The translations under genes and the position numbers were made by a program. From NCBI GenBank assembly GCA_903813345.2, contig CAIIXF020000008.1, forward strand, positions 16,538,822 to 16,602,821: DNA of 64,000 nucleotides. Reading direction: 5' to 3'. This document shows positions 1 through 12,114 of the stretch, piece by piece. The DNA is from Owenia fusiformis. Lineage: Eukaryota > Annelida > Polychaeta > Sabellida > Oweniidae. How positions within the stretch are numbered: position 1 is the stretch's first letter; the number at the start of each line of letters is the position of its first letter. The notes below the pieces were generated by a model. It worked only from the letters and a program-made list of their open reading frames with translations. It searched no databases and was not told the origin of the DNA.

Positions 1-2901
1 TTTGGCTACTAAGTTGATACAATCATTTCTTTTGAAATCTAGTTTATTATCTCAAATTGATCAAGAGAACACTGAGTTTGATCTGTCTCAAAAACACTGC
101 CCTGTTGCTTATTTGCATTATGTAAAAGTGAACTGTATTTATTGGTATCAGCTGGCCAATTAAAGGCATCAATAAAGTGACCCCTGGTAAAATATCTCAT
201 GATCTGAAGTTCTATGATTGATTTTTTTTATTTGGTATTGACCTTTTAATTCCATTGAATCTTTCAAATGCAAAGCAAAAAAAGGAATAGATTATCCAAA
301 ATCAAAGATACAGTATATCAAATGTAAATGCATATTCATTGTGCAACTTTCTTTTCCATAACGAATTTTAAACTGTTTACAATATAATTTCAAATAATGA
401 TCATCTTCTTTCCCCTTTGCCTTCATATAACTTGAGAACATAAGTTGCTATGTAACTCAAACGGGTATTCGAGTTAGAAAGGGGGGGGGGGGGGGTTCGT
501 TTGTTTATATGTCTTGTCAAAGCGTCCAACAGAAGAATCAAATTTAAGTTCACTTATACTATTATTATTGTAAATATTTACTAAGCTAGACATTAATTAT
601 ATTGATTACCTTGATCCATTGCTTTCAGAAATCCCCTCGCTTTTCTGGTAATATAATCCTTAATTTCTATCCGATTGAGTGCGTTATAAAATTGCTTAAA
701 GTTTACAATCCTTTGCTCAATTAATCCTTAATTAATCCAATTCTTCGATTCGATCTTGCTAATACGTTTCACTTATTCGTATAGTATATTCTACATAAAA
801 TGCTATACAAAGTTAGGCGTTATAAAATAATAATCCAATGGCTAATCCTCAACTAGTGTTTCCACGGTAATTGTTAAAAACGGACTGCCCCGAGCAAAAA
901 TCACTCTATGCATAAATACAGGTTTCAAGAAAGGGGAGGTCCAAATTTCGGACACAGCAATATGATGGGAGGATGGGTAATTTTGATAGACACTTTGGTC
1001 CTTCTAGACCCCAGGCCACGTGTCCACGGCATCCTGACAAAGGAATATATGAATGTCAGGCTGATGTAGGATGGTCAAAGAGAAAAAAGGGGGATTTCTG
1101 CCTTGGGCCAAATTCAAGTTTTATCGTTTTTAAATGTCCCTTTCTATCTAACTGTATTTAAACATACCTTAATTAAATGGATCAAGGTCATAGTTATGAA
1201 TTACAACATGAAACTGTGACATAAAAATTACAGCATGAAAATACAACATAAAACACCGACACAATATCAAACTAGGCACACTAGAACACATAGAACACTG
1301 TTTTATATTCAATAAAATATAATATAAAATCAGGCACTTACATGCGCCTTCACATATATATACTTTCCTATGCTAAATAAAAAAGTGTCCCTTCAAAAGA
1401 CAATAAATGGGCGTGCCAAAAAGCACAAGTTTACAATATAAAATATAATACTGCCCATGTATATAAAAGCACAAGCGGTGTATCGGTTGGACACATTTGT
1501 ATGTGTTTTTAAATTGAGATGTAGGGTCCCTTCGATAATACACAAATAATCAGCTACAACAGATATTTAACTACAGGATAAGCAGATTAACTAATGGGAG
1601 AATCTAACCAGGGCAGGAGCTGCACAGATGGCCTGCGCCATTAAATCAGTAGTGCAAGAATTCGAATCATTAGCTTCTAAATGTTAAACAAAAGGTGTGG
1701 TGATATTGACAATTGCTTTAAAGTTTGTAGCTCTGACATTATTTATTATCTGGGAATCTGCTCTGAACGTCTAGATTATTAAAATTTCTCTCAGGTGGCA
1801 TGAATTATTAGCTCACTAAAGTTGTGAAAATGAAGAATCCAAAAGACAGAATGTAAAGGAAGTTCGAATGATATTGAAACGGGCCTGGGATAAATGAAAC
1901 TAGAAAGTACTTGAGCAATATGCCTGAGCAATATTGGGAATTGAATTACATAGAGTCTTAGAGAAATTACTTTGCTCACACCTCATACAAAATTCCACTA
2001 AAATAATTGATGACAAGTCCTTCCCCAAAATTACATAGATCAAAATATATTCTAAATGAAACAGAAATAGTGCATTTCTGTTACAGCTACATGTCTGGGC
2101 ATAAAGACTCTAACATTTCACGGCTACCAAAGAATAAATATGGGTGAAATTTCCATTGATCTGCAGTAAATCCTTAAAAAACCTGAAGCAATTTTCCTGG
2201 GGATATGCCCAATATCTGAGAAGACCTGAATATATAAGTGCAATAAAGAAAAGCAAATTGTAAGTGTAAATCTGTCATAAGAAAAGTAGACCTTAGTTTC
2301 TGGCTATATAGATATCAGAATTTTAGAAGCTGTTTCTGTGATTAATCTAAATTTCTACATGGAGGTGGTTTGTCATAAGTATGAAAATCACAATCTGAAT
2401 AAATCCTGAGTAAAATATGGGTCATTGGGCCTTCATTACAATCACGTTCGCATACATCACAATAAAGATGTTTAACGGTTGTGAACTGATAGCATGAGGG
2501 TTATAAAATTGTAGCACTGTAGAACATCTACATTTATTGGATGTTACATGTTAAGTGTCTTCATTTCATTATCACTCCTGTAAATATCTGAATTACGATA
2601 CATAACAACACTGTTGGACTGAATTTCATCCCTTCCTTCTCTACCCATCTGTTGAATATAGGTGTCCATGTCCTTTGGGAGGCAAAACTGGATCACATTC
2701 CTGCAGCCTGTGTGACTAGCAATACTCTTATATTGCTATCTTCTTTCTCCATATCAGTTTTAATTCACATTCTCTGGCGTTCTCAAGTGGAACATGTTGA
2801 ATAGTGATTTGTTCTTTATATGATGAACAAATCTCAGATACATTTTTGAGTATTCCTATAGAGATACAAAGAAAATAATGTATCTCTGACACATATTTTG
2901 A
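1..2901. other. intergenic, no gene seen
   Basis: AT-rich non-coding sequence. Only very short open frames occur, with no recognisable domain, and I saw no paired splice sites around coding-like sequence. A 15-G homopolymer lies inside it. Confidence 0.6.
481..495. repeat. poly-G tract, 15 G
   Basis: Uninterrupted run of 15 G residues in AT-rich sequence. Length may be unreliable because such runs are prone to sequencing error. Confidence 0.9.
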
Positions 2902-4682
2902 TTTTTCTTTAGATCATCAAGAACAAAAGAAGAATTACAGGATATAATTGAGGACATTGACCAAATAAATACACAAAATGCAGAAGCAACAATTTTCAGA
3001 AGCAGAACAAAATGGATAGCAGAAGGAGAAAAATCAACATCTTATTTTCTGAAACTTGAAAAGCGAAACTTCAACAACAGAACAATGTCAAAGGTTATTA
3101 AAGACAATGGTGAAAGCGTGGAAACACAAGCTGAAATAGCAAAGGAACAAGCAGCTTTCTACAGCAAGCTCTACGAAGCAACCAAAAACAATCTAAATGA
3201 GTATGACGACATTTTTTTTCCACAAGTAAGAAATATTACAACAATTAATGAATATGACAAGGAAAAATGTGACCAAGATCTAACAGAGGAAGAGTTAGTA
3301 CTAGCGCTTAGAGATATGAAGAATAAAAAGTCACCTGGAACAGATGGTACTCCAGTAGAGTTCTATAAACACTTCTGGAAAGAGATCAAAGACACACTAA
3401 TACTAAGCTATAACTTCTCTCTTGAAAACGGTCTATTAACTACAGAACAAAGACGCGGAATAATTACAATCATACCAAAAAAGGTACTTACTAAAACAAT
3501 TGCTAACCGAATTAAAAGCAACCTAGAAAAAGTCATAAACACAGACCAGACTGGTTTTCTTAAAGGCAGATACATAGGGGAAAACATAAGGCTTCTCATA
3601 GATACAAATGAAAGACTTCAACAAGAAGGCAGGAATGGTATAGTAATGATGATAGATTTTCAAAAGCCTTTGACACACTAGAACATAACTTTATCTATAA
3701 AACTATGAAATACTTTAACTTTGGAGAACGAATAACAAACTGGATAAGAACAATATATAAAGACAACACAAGCACTATCATCAACAACGGATATACATCA
3801 AATTACATAAACATTGAACGAGGAGTACGTCAAGGCTGCCCATTTAGCCCCTATCTTTTTATTATGTGTGCCGAAATACTAAGTACTGCACTTAGAGCAA
3901 CAAAAGACATAAAAGGCATTGATATAGACAATGTGAACTGTAAGGTGTCACAGTATGCCGATGACACAGTGTTGTACCTAAATGACAAAGCATCAATTAA
4001 ACCCTCCGTAGACATGCTTGAAAAATTTGGTAAAGTTTCAGGACTAAAGATAAATAAAGAAAAAACAAAGATAGGTATACTAGGAGAAAGTACCAGAGCT
4101 ATAACAGCAGAGGCAGAAAACATATGCAATGAGGTAGGCACAAAACTAGAAAAAACTGAAATCAAGGTCCTGGGAATTACAATTCCATTGGATGGGAGAC
4201 CTATCGGGAAAGCCAACTTAGAAAAACCTATACAGAAGATTAAGAATTTAATTAAAACATGGAAAGAAAGATCTCTAACGCCAGTTGGTAAAATATGTGT
4301 AATAAAGTCCTTAATTCAGTCCCAACTTTCATACGTTTTGACAACAGTTCCAATACCACAAGACAACACATTAAAAGACCTAGAAGATCTCCTCTACAAC
4401 TTTATATGGTCAAATAAAAATGACAAAATTGCAAGAGCAACGCTTAGGAGAACAACAGAAGAAGGAGGACTAGATATGACACACCTTGAATCGTATGCAA
4501 AAAACCTAAAGCTAAAATGGCTGCGTAAACTAAAAGATGAAGATTGCAACAGTAAGTGGAAAAGAATCTGGATGAGCAAACTAGACAAAAACAGAGACAA
4601 TAACATTTTAGAGTATAACATTGAAAACCCTTACAAGTCTGATGTAATTACAACTAATTTGAAAAGCTTGGAATATTCTTAA
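2902..4682 (+). pseudogene. LINE ORF2 reverse transcriptase, broken
   Basis: Reads through the pre-RT motif RTKWIAEGEKSTSYF (about 2995-3050), the SPGTDG block (3330-3350), TGFLKGRYIGENIR (3550-3595), the GVRQGCPFSPY block (3822-3850) and the catalytic box YADD (about 3953-3966). Two lesions are clear. After IIPKK (3466-3484) the sequence jumps straight to LTKTIANRI, so the conserved NWRPI-type segment, about 20-25 residues, is missing in frame. At about 3660, just after the catalytic MIDFQK motif, a one-base frameshift moves the rest of the RT into another frame. Both show that the copy is dead. It is the host-independent polymerase of the element; no host function is suggested. Confidence 0.85.
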
Positions 4683-5603
4683 AATATGGCACGAGGTAAA
4701 ATATATAAAAGAACAGGATATTGACAACCCCTCCAATGAAATCATATGGAACAATGAATGTATAAAGCAAAACAAAAACCCGCTTCAAAATAAAGAATGG
4801 GAAAGGAAAGGTATAACAAGAATTAAACACTTATACCAAAATGGTCACTTGAAAAGTTATGATCAACTAAGAAATCATTATAATTTACAAAACCAGACCT
4901 TTCTCAACTACCACACTGTTATAAGATGCATACCACCAAGGTGGAAAACCCTAATGGCAAACACCAACTTACAAGATGACGAAGATAATATTGAGAGATT
5001 AAAAACATGGGACAATAAAAAAACGTACCAAAAGCTCAGCAAAAAGTTCAAGCAAAAGACCCCTACAGGTCAAACCAAATGGAGAGACTACTTTCAAAAA
5101 GACATAGAATGGAAAAAAATATATAATCTAATAAACAAACTGACAAAAGATACGAAAATGAAATATTTTTAATATAGGATACTAAATAGGGCAATATACT
5201 TCAGAAAAATACTTTTCAAAATGAAAAAAGTAAAAACCCAAACATGCGTACTGTGCAATAGCAACCAAATAGACGATATAGAACATGGTTTCCTGAAATG
5301 CCAAGTGATGGAAGATTTCAAACAACAATGCTACAGAATCCTGAATGAAGAGATACCTGATGACCAAGCTTTTATGTTAGGATCTCCAAGATTGTCTCTC
5401 AGCCAAAACCTAGCAACCTTACTCATAAAGGAATCATGTACATTAATAAATTGGAAGAAAAAACACCTACCATAAATGCTTTTCAAAGATACTTAATAAG
5501 AGAAAAGAAGGCTGACAAATATATTGCAAAAACACATGGACAAGAAGAATTGCATGACAGAAAATGGAATCTTATAAATTCAATGATAGAAAATTATGTA
5601 TAA
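4681..5603 (+). pseudogene. LINE ORF2 C-terminal region
   Basis: Continues the LINE ORF2 in another frame after a shift near 4670. The frame is open from 4681 except for one TAA at 5170-5172. It carries the C-terminal Cys/His cluster typical of L1-Tx1 proteins: CVLC, then IEHGFLKC (about 5245-5300). A further frameshift near 5473 precedes the terminal segment that ends in ENYV at 5603. The Cys/His motif is known in the family as a nucleic-acid-binding element. This is a decayed copy. Confidence 0.75.
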
Positions 5604-5849
5604 CCCCCCTTTCTGAGCTGGAAACCAAATACTACAAAACATACATACAGAGTCAGAAAGGGGGTAAAAAGAAGACCTAAATAGAAAAACCAAACTCTCA
5701 CATTTGACCCACTATACTTAGATCTAGTAATTATAGCCTCTCCCCTCCCCTGTAAACCCCCCTTATATACTTTCTTATAATATGTATTATCATGTAACCT
5801 TATATTATAATGTAAATCTAAAACTTGAATAAATATTTTTAAAAAAAAA

Positions 5850-6560
5850 AGAAGACCAGAAGTATGATGTTTGACTGGGTGTCTCACTTCGTTTTGCCAT
5901 AAAAATTCATGCTTTACTGTTAAATGCCAATTTTCATGGTAAAATGAGCAATTGCATCAACAAAAAAGAATTGAGTTTGTAATTGCAAATATTTATTTTA
6001 TGTCCATGTTTGACTGTTTCATTTGAATATAATGTATTATCTTTTGTTGTTTCTAGACTTAGGTAAGTTAGTTTCAAGGTATTCTGGAGAAATATTCTCA
6101 TACAATTCAGTTTCTTGGATTATTTACTGCATTCTTAGCATAATAATTTCTTTGAAATGGATAGGTAGAGGTTTGGGAATGATTTAAAGTAAATTGAACT
6201 GAATAGTGAATTTTGAATGAAATTAGCAATAAAAATGTCTACCCATAAAAATATGAAGATTTCGAGACATTGTACTGATGAGCAAAGGTGACTGAACATG
6301 TTGTTCTCTCGTGCCTATACACTTTGCAAGATTTCCTCTATTTAGATAGAGTGAAAGATTTATTCACATGTTCACATAATGCAACTGGACAATTGAATGC
6401 ATTCTGCTCCCTACATGCAGTGTTAGTGACTAGGAATTTTTTATTGAGTCCCAGGGACTCCATTTATTTTTGTAAAATGAGGCCCCTAGAAAAAGATTGA
6501 GTCCCAAGAAAGACACATAGCTACCTTCAAGTAATTGAGTCCCAAAAGGTCCCGATAGCT
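5850..6560. other. intergenic, no gene seen
   Basis: AT-rich sequence after the LINE tail. The short open frame at 6288-6500 (+) has no recognisable feature, and I do not call it a gene. Confidence 0.5.
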
Positions 6561-6579
6561 CTATATGTGTTGAGCACTA

Positions 6580-7600
6580 CTTTCAAATCTCGATACTATT
6601 AAGCACAGCATCCATCAACATTTCAGTAATAGTGTCAATAGTGTCCTCAGATTCTCCTGGTAATGACTTAATAAGCGTTGGTCAACAAGAGAAGTCAGCA
6701 ATAAAAAGTTTGTTTCATGTCCTTTGCTATACCTCCTTCCTTTTGCAGAACTATCATTGTGCGAAGCACAAGGGCCCTCATTGGCATTATCAGTGACACA
6801 GTGGGCTTACTATCCGAGGACAAGATACATGTAATGTGTTAAAGTAATCGAAGTTCATGGATTGCTTCTATGGCTTTGGTAACATCATCGCCGGTTATTC
6901 TATCAAGGTGGGATGATGCCTCATGGATTTGTTTGTTTACCAATGAATCTTCAACATATTCATGTAGCTTTTTATAGTGTTCTATCATTAGGTATGTTGA
7001 GTTCCATCTTGTTGTTACATCGGCAATAACCTGCAGTGGTTGTTAAACTTGGCTGTTGTCAACTTATGGAAATAAGTGACCATTTTCCTGATAGTTATGA
7101 CCCTAGGCCCAAGTTGATGGACACCTTTCTGTGTGCAAAGGTTGGTAGTATGTGCATAGCATGGGACATGTGGTTTCATTTCTCCTACCTTGCAGGCAAT
7201 ACCCATGTTGCATGCATTATCTTTTGTACCTGAGATGGCGAGGACTTCATCAGGCATTCGCAGGTCCAATGAACCAATACATTTATTCAAGTCTTTTCCA
7301 AGATTTAGACCTGTATGGCTTTCAGTTGAGTGTGATAACTCTACCACATAGTGCTTTTATGCCCAATCAGGAGACATGAAATGAACTGTGTTTGTAAGAT
7401 AACTGTCCGTGGCCCTGCTTGTCCAACCATCAGTAGTCATTGCAATTGACTTGGCATTATTGATTTCTATCATTCTCTTTTTCTCTATTGTACAGTGATG
7501 GAACAACTGTTGTTGAGAAATAATAAGCAGATGGGATTTAATACTTCGGATCTGTAGTATTCATAAGATCAATAAACCCATCATTTGCAGATCAAACTAG
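6580..7600 (-). pseudogene. hAT (ZBED-like) transposase relic
   Basis: Reading the minus strand from about 7600 gives, in several frames, the ordered hallmarks of a hAT transposase: a segment like FIDLMNTTDPKY, then MTTDGWTSRAT with the first catalytic Asp region (about 7400-7440), VELSHSTESHTG, the second catalytic region GTKDNACNM, PCYAHTTNLC (about 7150-7170), and RWNSTYLMIEHY (about 6970-7010). The best single frame is 7347-7015. Stops and frameshifts separate the pieces, so it is inactive. The order and spacing match ZBED1-like hAT proteins. The N-terminal BED finger and C-terminal dimerisation block are not seen here. Confidence 0.85.
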
Positions 7601-7689
7601 CCCACTTCTTGAGTTATTGGAAGTTGTAAAATTTGTTACAGATGTCAACTGCAGAACACTGATTTTCTCAATATGATTGCTTTTGCTCC

Positions 7690-8039
7690 CCCTGCCCTTG
7701 AGTTATCTTACCAGCGGGTTCCTCAGCAAAGGTGTTTTCATTTATGTCAACTACTTCAGCTACACTTTCCCTTGTTTCTGCGAATTCTGCAATTACCTCT
7801 TGAATGATGCTCTTGAGTTCTGATTTTGTGACATATTATGGATTATTGTCCTTGGCATTATTGTCAGACGCTAGAGTTTCTGGACCATTGTCCATCTCAT
7901 TGTTCTCCAAGGCTGTACTAGAGCTGCTCCTCTGTCTGGGGCATTTAAGGGTAGGCTCATCGCCACTCTGCATCCCCGCACTGGAAAGGCTTCCATCCGT
8001 CCTTTGCCATGTCCACTCATCTCTCTTAAACAAATAAAA
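7690..8039 (-). pseudogene. unassigned ORF fragment
   Basis: Minus-strand coding-like sequence beginning MFKRDEWTWQRTDG and continuing past a stop into KSELKSIIQEVIAEFAE. The composition is hydrophilic and acidic, with no catalytic motif. It lies directly upstream (on the minus strand) of the hAT relic and could be its N-terminal or accessory part, but I recognise no BED finger. Low confidence that it is a gene. Confidence 0.3.
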
Positions 8040-8370
8040 TTGTGTCAGTAATATTTTTTATATGTACCTTCAAATATGAAAAACATAGCAGCTTAAACAT
8101 GGGTTATATATTTTATTAACACCTTTGGAAGAATGCAGTTAAAAGTGAAATAAATCTATGCATTAAAAATAGCAAAATAGCAAACACTTGCATAGTGCAA
8201 TTATACACGATAACACTCAATAATGCATGATTTGAATATTTGGATTATGCCAAGTACTGTATAACCTCGTATTGAGAATGCATCAATCAATGCGGACAAT
8301 GCTTGTTAATGCCTGTTGCATTTGTTAATGCATATTTATAATTTTGAGATATGCTTTAGCTTGCATTGAT
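8040..8370. other. non-coding spacer, left edge of array
   Basis: AT-rich. The last 40 bp or so (from about 8330) recur at about 20222-20280 next to another finger-gene fragment, so the edge of the duplicated block lies near 8330. Confidence 0.5.
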
Positions 8371-8376
8371 AATGCA

Positions 8377-8770
8377 TCACATTATAGATAGAAATTTTGA
8401 GGGTACACTCCGCTGTACGAGCTTCTCATGCTTCTCCATCGCTCTCTTAACTTCATTACTTAAGCTGGTGCTAGTAAATGATTGTACTACAAGTTCATCT
8501 GTTGTATATTGGACCTCCCCCATAACTTCATCAACAGCCTCCTTGATTGGGGGTCTACTAGAGGGCCAGTTGTAAAAGCCCCTGGAATGCACCTTTGTCG
8601 ATGCTCACAGAAATCTTGGAGAGAGTGGAATACTTCGTTACATTTTTTGCACATGCCATTTGTATTGTCAGTAAAAAAATTTCTTAGGTGTAGGGATTTT
8701 TTGGATCTCCAATCAAAAGTTTCGTCGCAAATTTCACATCCACCAGGAGGCACCCTTCAACACAAGCGCC
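8377..8770 (-). pseudogene. C2H2-type two-finger protein, unit 1
   Basis: Minus strand from about 8760. It opens with PPGGCEICDETFDW, then a second Cys pair in CKKCNEVFHSLQDFCEHRQRC, i.e. two C2H2/C2HC-type fingers, followed by an acidic linker (EEVMGEVQYTTDEL in the continuing frame). It ends with the family motif AMEKHEKLVQ..VPSKF (to about 8377). An AG acceptor-like site precedes the first finger, so it is probably a 3' exon. At least one frame change separates the fingers from the C-terminal motif. Paralogues lie at 11596, 15932, 43865 and 46946. It may be a DNA-binding protein; function unknown. Confidence 0.65.
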
Positions 8771-8990
8771 GATTAAATGATAAATGTTAATATTCATCAA
8801 GACTTATTGAGCAGTTTAGTTTCACATATCCAATGTTAGGCTTAACGCTGCTTTAAAATTAAGGAAGAACCCTGCAACACAAGTGCTGATGAAATTATAA
8901 ATGTTAATATTCATCAAGACTTATTGAGCAGTTTAGTTTCACATATCCAATGTTAAGCTTAACTGCTTAACGCTGCTTTAAAATTAAATT
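8770..8990. repeat. tandem duplication of about 110 bp
   Basis: A segment reading ATGTTAATATTCATCAAGAC, and continuing to a TTTAAAATTA end, occurs twice in direct succession (about 8780-8870 and 8895-8990). It lies between the finger exon and the bZIP-like exon and is specific to unit 1. Confidence 0.8.
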
Positions 8991-9165
8991 TTCAACGGCA
9001 TTTCAGAGCATCTCCTCCTTTCTTGCAGACACAAGGTCTGCTTCCAGGAGGCAGATCTCGTCCTCCAACTGCCTGTTTTTTTTGACCCAATATATTCTTT
9101 TCTTTAACGAAGTTCTTCTTTTTCGTATTTCTTTTCTCCTTAAAATTGATATATATAATATAAAG
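8985..9165 (-). pseudogene. bZIP-like basic coiled coil, unit 1 (partial)
   Basis: Minus-strand reading gives a basic stretch IRKRRTSLKKRIYWVKK, then a heptad-like helix RQLEDEICLLEADLVSARKE. A TGA then follows at the position of the Arg before NAVE in the paralogues. The N-terminal MDPxWN part, present in units 2 and 3, is missing because about 1.1 kb is deleted between this gene and beta in unit 1. The best-preserved relative is at 47681-48082. Likely a dead copy. Confidence 0.6.
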
Positions 9166-9192
9166 TTTTCTTTTACATATTTTTACAAAGTA

Positions 9193-10162
9193 TTAGTGCT
9201 TGCTGTTTTCCCACGGTCGATAATGATCTGACAACACAGATATGTCAGATGCTTGAGTTGGGACGGCGACTTCATCCACATCTGACATCTCTGGTGGATG
9301 TGTTATTGTAGCAGGAGCATTGTGTTTAGTTGTATTTTTCTTTCGTCTTTGCCTCAGCTTCAGCTTGAATTCCTCAGCTGTCTCCATGGCATCCCTGACC
9401 TTTTGCAATAATTGAAAATTCTTCTTTCCCTGCACATGAATCACGAAAACCTCTTGACTCATAGGATCTGGGTGACTAACTTCCGAAACTGTTTGTTTTG
9501 CTTCTGACTTTGGATTTGGCTTATACTTAAGTTGATGCTCATCTATTTATAGGTCTTTGACAGGAGTTGTTGTAACCCATACATCAAACAAAACCTGACC
9601 TGAGATGTCTTCCAAGGTGAAAACCACGTTGGTATCTCGACCTTCCATCTTTGATGGACAGGAATTCTCACAACGGAACCAATATTTCTTGTTGTTAAAT
9701 GCTGTACAGTTAGCCCCCTTTGGCCATTCAAGAGTTACGCTCATTCAGTTGTCTAGCAATTGTTCGTAATCGCAGCGTTGCCCACTTGCCATCAGCCAAT
9801 GATCCCCTTCCTGGCTCCTATGTTTCTTGCAAGCTTTTACCCCCTTCTTGTGCAGACCATTTTACCTCAGTTGGGCTTGAGCACGAATAAACAACCTGTT
9901 GGTGATGTACCCTGTCCTAACGAACAAGACATCTGTCATAGTTCCAGGTTGTAGATACATCCTACCTGTTGTACCCGATGGTATACACGTAGTAGTTCCA
10001 ATTTGTTCGACCATCTGCACCCAGAAATTGTCTGGACCAGCAAAATCCGCTGTTTCCACATATTTTCCCTGGGAAAGGGGGAAATCATTAAGAGTGGATG
10101 TTCTCTCTGTGTCCTCATTCGTGCGTGCTTGAAGCTGCATCATTTGTCTGCTTTGGATTCAT
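9193..10162 (-). pseudogene. p53-like protein beta, unit 1 (broken)
   Basis: The start is the Met at 10162 (MNPKQTNDAASS), matching beta3. A deletion and frame change follow at once. The DNA-binding domain is then readable at 10143-9862: DFAGPDNFWVQMV (compare p53 YPGPHHFEV of strand S1), TTGRMYLQPGTMTDVLF, and LFIRAQAQLR, ended by AGG-TAA where units 2 and 3 have a Lys codon. Next come KACKKH, RCENSC and FTLEDISGQV, then a 15-bp loss before FDVW. The end (9462-9193) is an intact tetramerisation domain, EVFVIHVQGKKNF, with a basic tail and the longest C-terminus of the three copies. Several lesions, so pseudogene. In the family the product would be a tetrameric nuclear transcription factor. 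Confidence 0.8.
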
Positions 10163-10244
10163 GATTATTATTTGTGAACTAAAAAAATAGATAAAAACTA
10201 TTGAATAGGACATCTGATAAAGAGCGAGGCAGCACCTGTTAGAT

Positions 10245-10950
10245 TTAAATGATAGAGTTTGTAAATCTCTGCAAGCACTGCTCTGCATCTTTATCAGCCG
10301 ATCTATTAACATTTCTGATGCATTTGGACTCCTCCTCTGGTACTGCTTCATAGAGCAATAAAGTATCCCTAAATTTGCTCAGTGTATCATAATGTTCTCT
10401 GTTTTGAGTGAGTACACACTTGTACTGGGTTGCTGGAGCAGGTGGTACTGGGGCAACATGGGCCAACTGAGTTTGAATTCTTGAGTGATATTTGTTCGCA
10501 TTTCTTCTTCTACCAGATTCCTACACTCTACTGGATTGTTTGTTACTTCAACAAACATAATGGTGGCGGCTATCCTATAGCCAAGTGACGATTCCAGTGT
10601 TAAAATGACCATCACCCCGACTTTCGCACCACTAGCTTGAACAGTTGGATCGAAAGCGAAGAGACATCTCTGTACTGAGACATTGTGCGTAAAGATGTTG
10701 AAAGGAATATCGACACTTATAGGGTGGTTTGTATTCTTTCCATCGTCATAGTATACTTCTTGATGGTCAAATCTTATCCAATGTCAAGCTTCTGACATCA
10801 TTCTATCCTTCTGAGATCATTCTATCCTTCTGAGATCATTCTATCCTTCTGAGGTACAGCAGGCCAGGCTCTAAAAACCGGAACATTACCTTTGCCAATG
10901 AATACACCACATGCTCTTAGAATGGTGTCTCTTGGTGGTTGAACCGAGCA
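10245..10950 (-). pseudogene. p53-like protein alpha, unit 1 (broken)
   Basis: Minus strand. The upstream part (about 10949-10855) reads WVQPPRDTILRA, like the S2/S3 region of p53. Its 5' end is cut by the unit junction. The middle (about 10783-10520) reads the p53 S5-S10 region: a segment like WIRFDHQEVYYDDG, then VILTLESSLGYRIAA and MFVEVTNNPVECRN. The tail at 10466-10245 has a tetramerisation-like helix, YKCVLTQNREHYDTLSKF, followed by PEEESKCIRNVN. Three copies of a 19-bp repeat interrupt the frame between the first two parts. A frame change also separates domain and tail in every copy, so either it is dead or a small intron lies there. Confidence 0.7.
10798..10854. repeat. 19-bp direct repeat, 3 copies
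   Basis: TCATTCTATCCTTCTGAGA in three consecutive copies (last base varies). Units 2 and 3 carry two copies at 15157-15194 and about 19342-19379. The repeat lies inside the alpha DNA-binding domain, and 19 is not a multiple of three. Confidence 0.9.
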
Positions 10951-11595
10951 GGTTCACAAGGCTCGGATGCATTGCTCATGCCTTGTCATATCTTGAAGTT
11001 CAGAGTCAAATTCACAGTACTCTTGGTAAGGTTATGGTGACTATATACACTGTAATTATCAACAGCCTTACCATTACTGTGCTTGTTCATAATATCACAT
11101 TCTTGTAGATAACAAAATGATCTTTCAATTTTGATTTCACTGTCTAATATTTTTTTTATTGATCATGATTGATGACAAAATTGAAGCTTAGTTATTTATT
11201 ATCAGCTTCGTTGCCAATACAGTATATCAAATTATTCACCTACGGTTCATCAGCAAGTCATGATACATTTTTTTATCATTCCAGGTGATCTTGCTTAAAA
11301 GTATCTGGTTTTGCCACTTTTTCTTGTTCAGAAACCTCCTTCTTTGGGATGTTGGCAGTAATTTTGAGGACACAGGAAATTAATCATATATGACAAGGTT
11401 GTCCTCCAGGCTGCACAAATATATTGTTGGTGTAGTGAACATATTCAGGCATTCCTGGTTAACCATGTTTTGGGCTAACTCCATCACAAGTAATAATAAA
11501 CATCACTTTTATTTTGTCAATGTTTTGTAAAACCTGGACTCCCAAATTATTGGAACTCTGCATAGCAAGCAATGAGCATCATTTAGTGCAATTTA
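10951..11595. other. spacer between units 1 and 2
   Basis: Non-coding sequence repeated almost unchanged at about 15290-15930. The only open frames are short and repeat-derived. No domain seen. Confidence 0.6.
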
Positions 11596-12030
11596 CTAAT
11601 TAAGCACTTGCATTTCCCATTCGATTGTATTTGATGACATGTTAAATACAAATTTGGAGGGTACACCCCCCTCTACGAGCTTCTCATGCTTCTCCATGGC
11701 TCTCTCAACTTCATTACTTAAGCTGGGGCTAGTAACATGAGTAAATGATTGTACTACATGTACAAGTTCATCTGTCGTATGGACCTCCTCCATTACTTCT
11801 TCGACAGCCTCCTCAATGGGGGGGGGGGGTCTACTAGAGGGCCAGTCATAAAAGCCCCTGGAACGCACCTTTGTCGATGCTCACGGAAATATCGGAGAGA
11901 GTGGAATACTTCGTTACATTTTTTGCACATGCCACTTCAATTGTCAGAAAAATGTTTTCTTAGGTGTAGGGATTTTTGGGATCTCCAATCAAAAGTTTCA
12001 TCGCAAATTTCACATGCACGAGGAGGTACC
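11596..12030 (-). pseudogene. C2H2-type two-finger protein, unit 2
   Basis: Probable 3' exon after the acceptor TGTTGCAG at about 12031. The first residues VPPRACEICDETFDW carry the first Cys pair. Next come a linker and finger remnant, a proline run encoded by 12 C on this strand (11818-11829), an acidic stretch (EEVMEEVHTTDELVHVV), and the C-terminal motif VERAMEKHEKLVEGGVPSKF then TIEW, ending at 11596. The C-terminal 90 codons are open; the finger part lies in another frame. It is the same family as the finger genes at 43865 and 46946. Confidence 0.65.
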
Positions 12031-12114
12031 CTGCAACACAAGCGCTGATGAAATAATAAATGTTAATTTTCACATATCCAGTGTTAAGCTTAACACTGCT
12101 TTAAAATTAAACTT

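Larger units (their letters stand above)
2902..5849 (+). mobile_element. 5'-truncated L1-Tx1-type LINE
   Basis: A non-LTR retrotransposon relic. It starts abruptly inside ORF2, upstream of the reverse transcriptase and after the endonuclease, and the frame is open only from 2902, just after an in-frame TGA. It ends with an AATAAA-like signal and a short A-run at about 5827-5849. The reverse transcriptase (YADD box) and the C-terminal Cys/His motif are visible but the frame is broken several times. 5' truncation with a 3' A-tail is the usual product of target-primed reverse transcription. I did not find a convincing target-site duplication. The clade call rests on the RT block order and the GVRQGCPFSPYLF type of motif. 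Confidence 0.85.

Noticed and set aside
2870-5870. Target-site duplication of the L1-Tx1 LINE
   Set aside because: Compared the bases before 2902 with those after the A-tail; no convincing matching pair was found.
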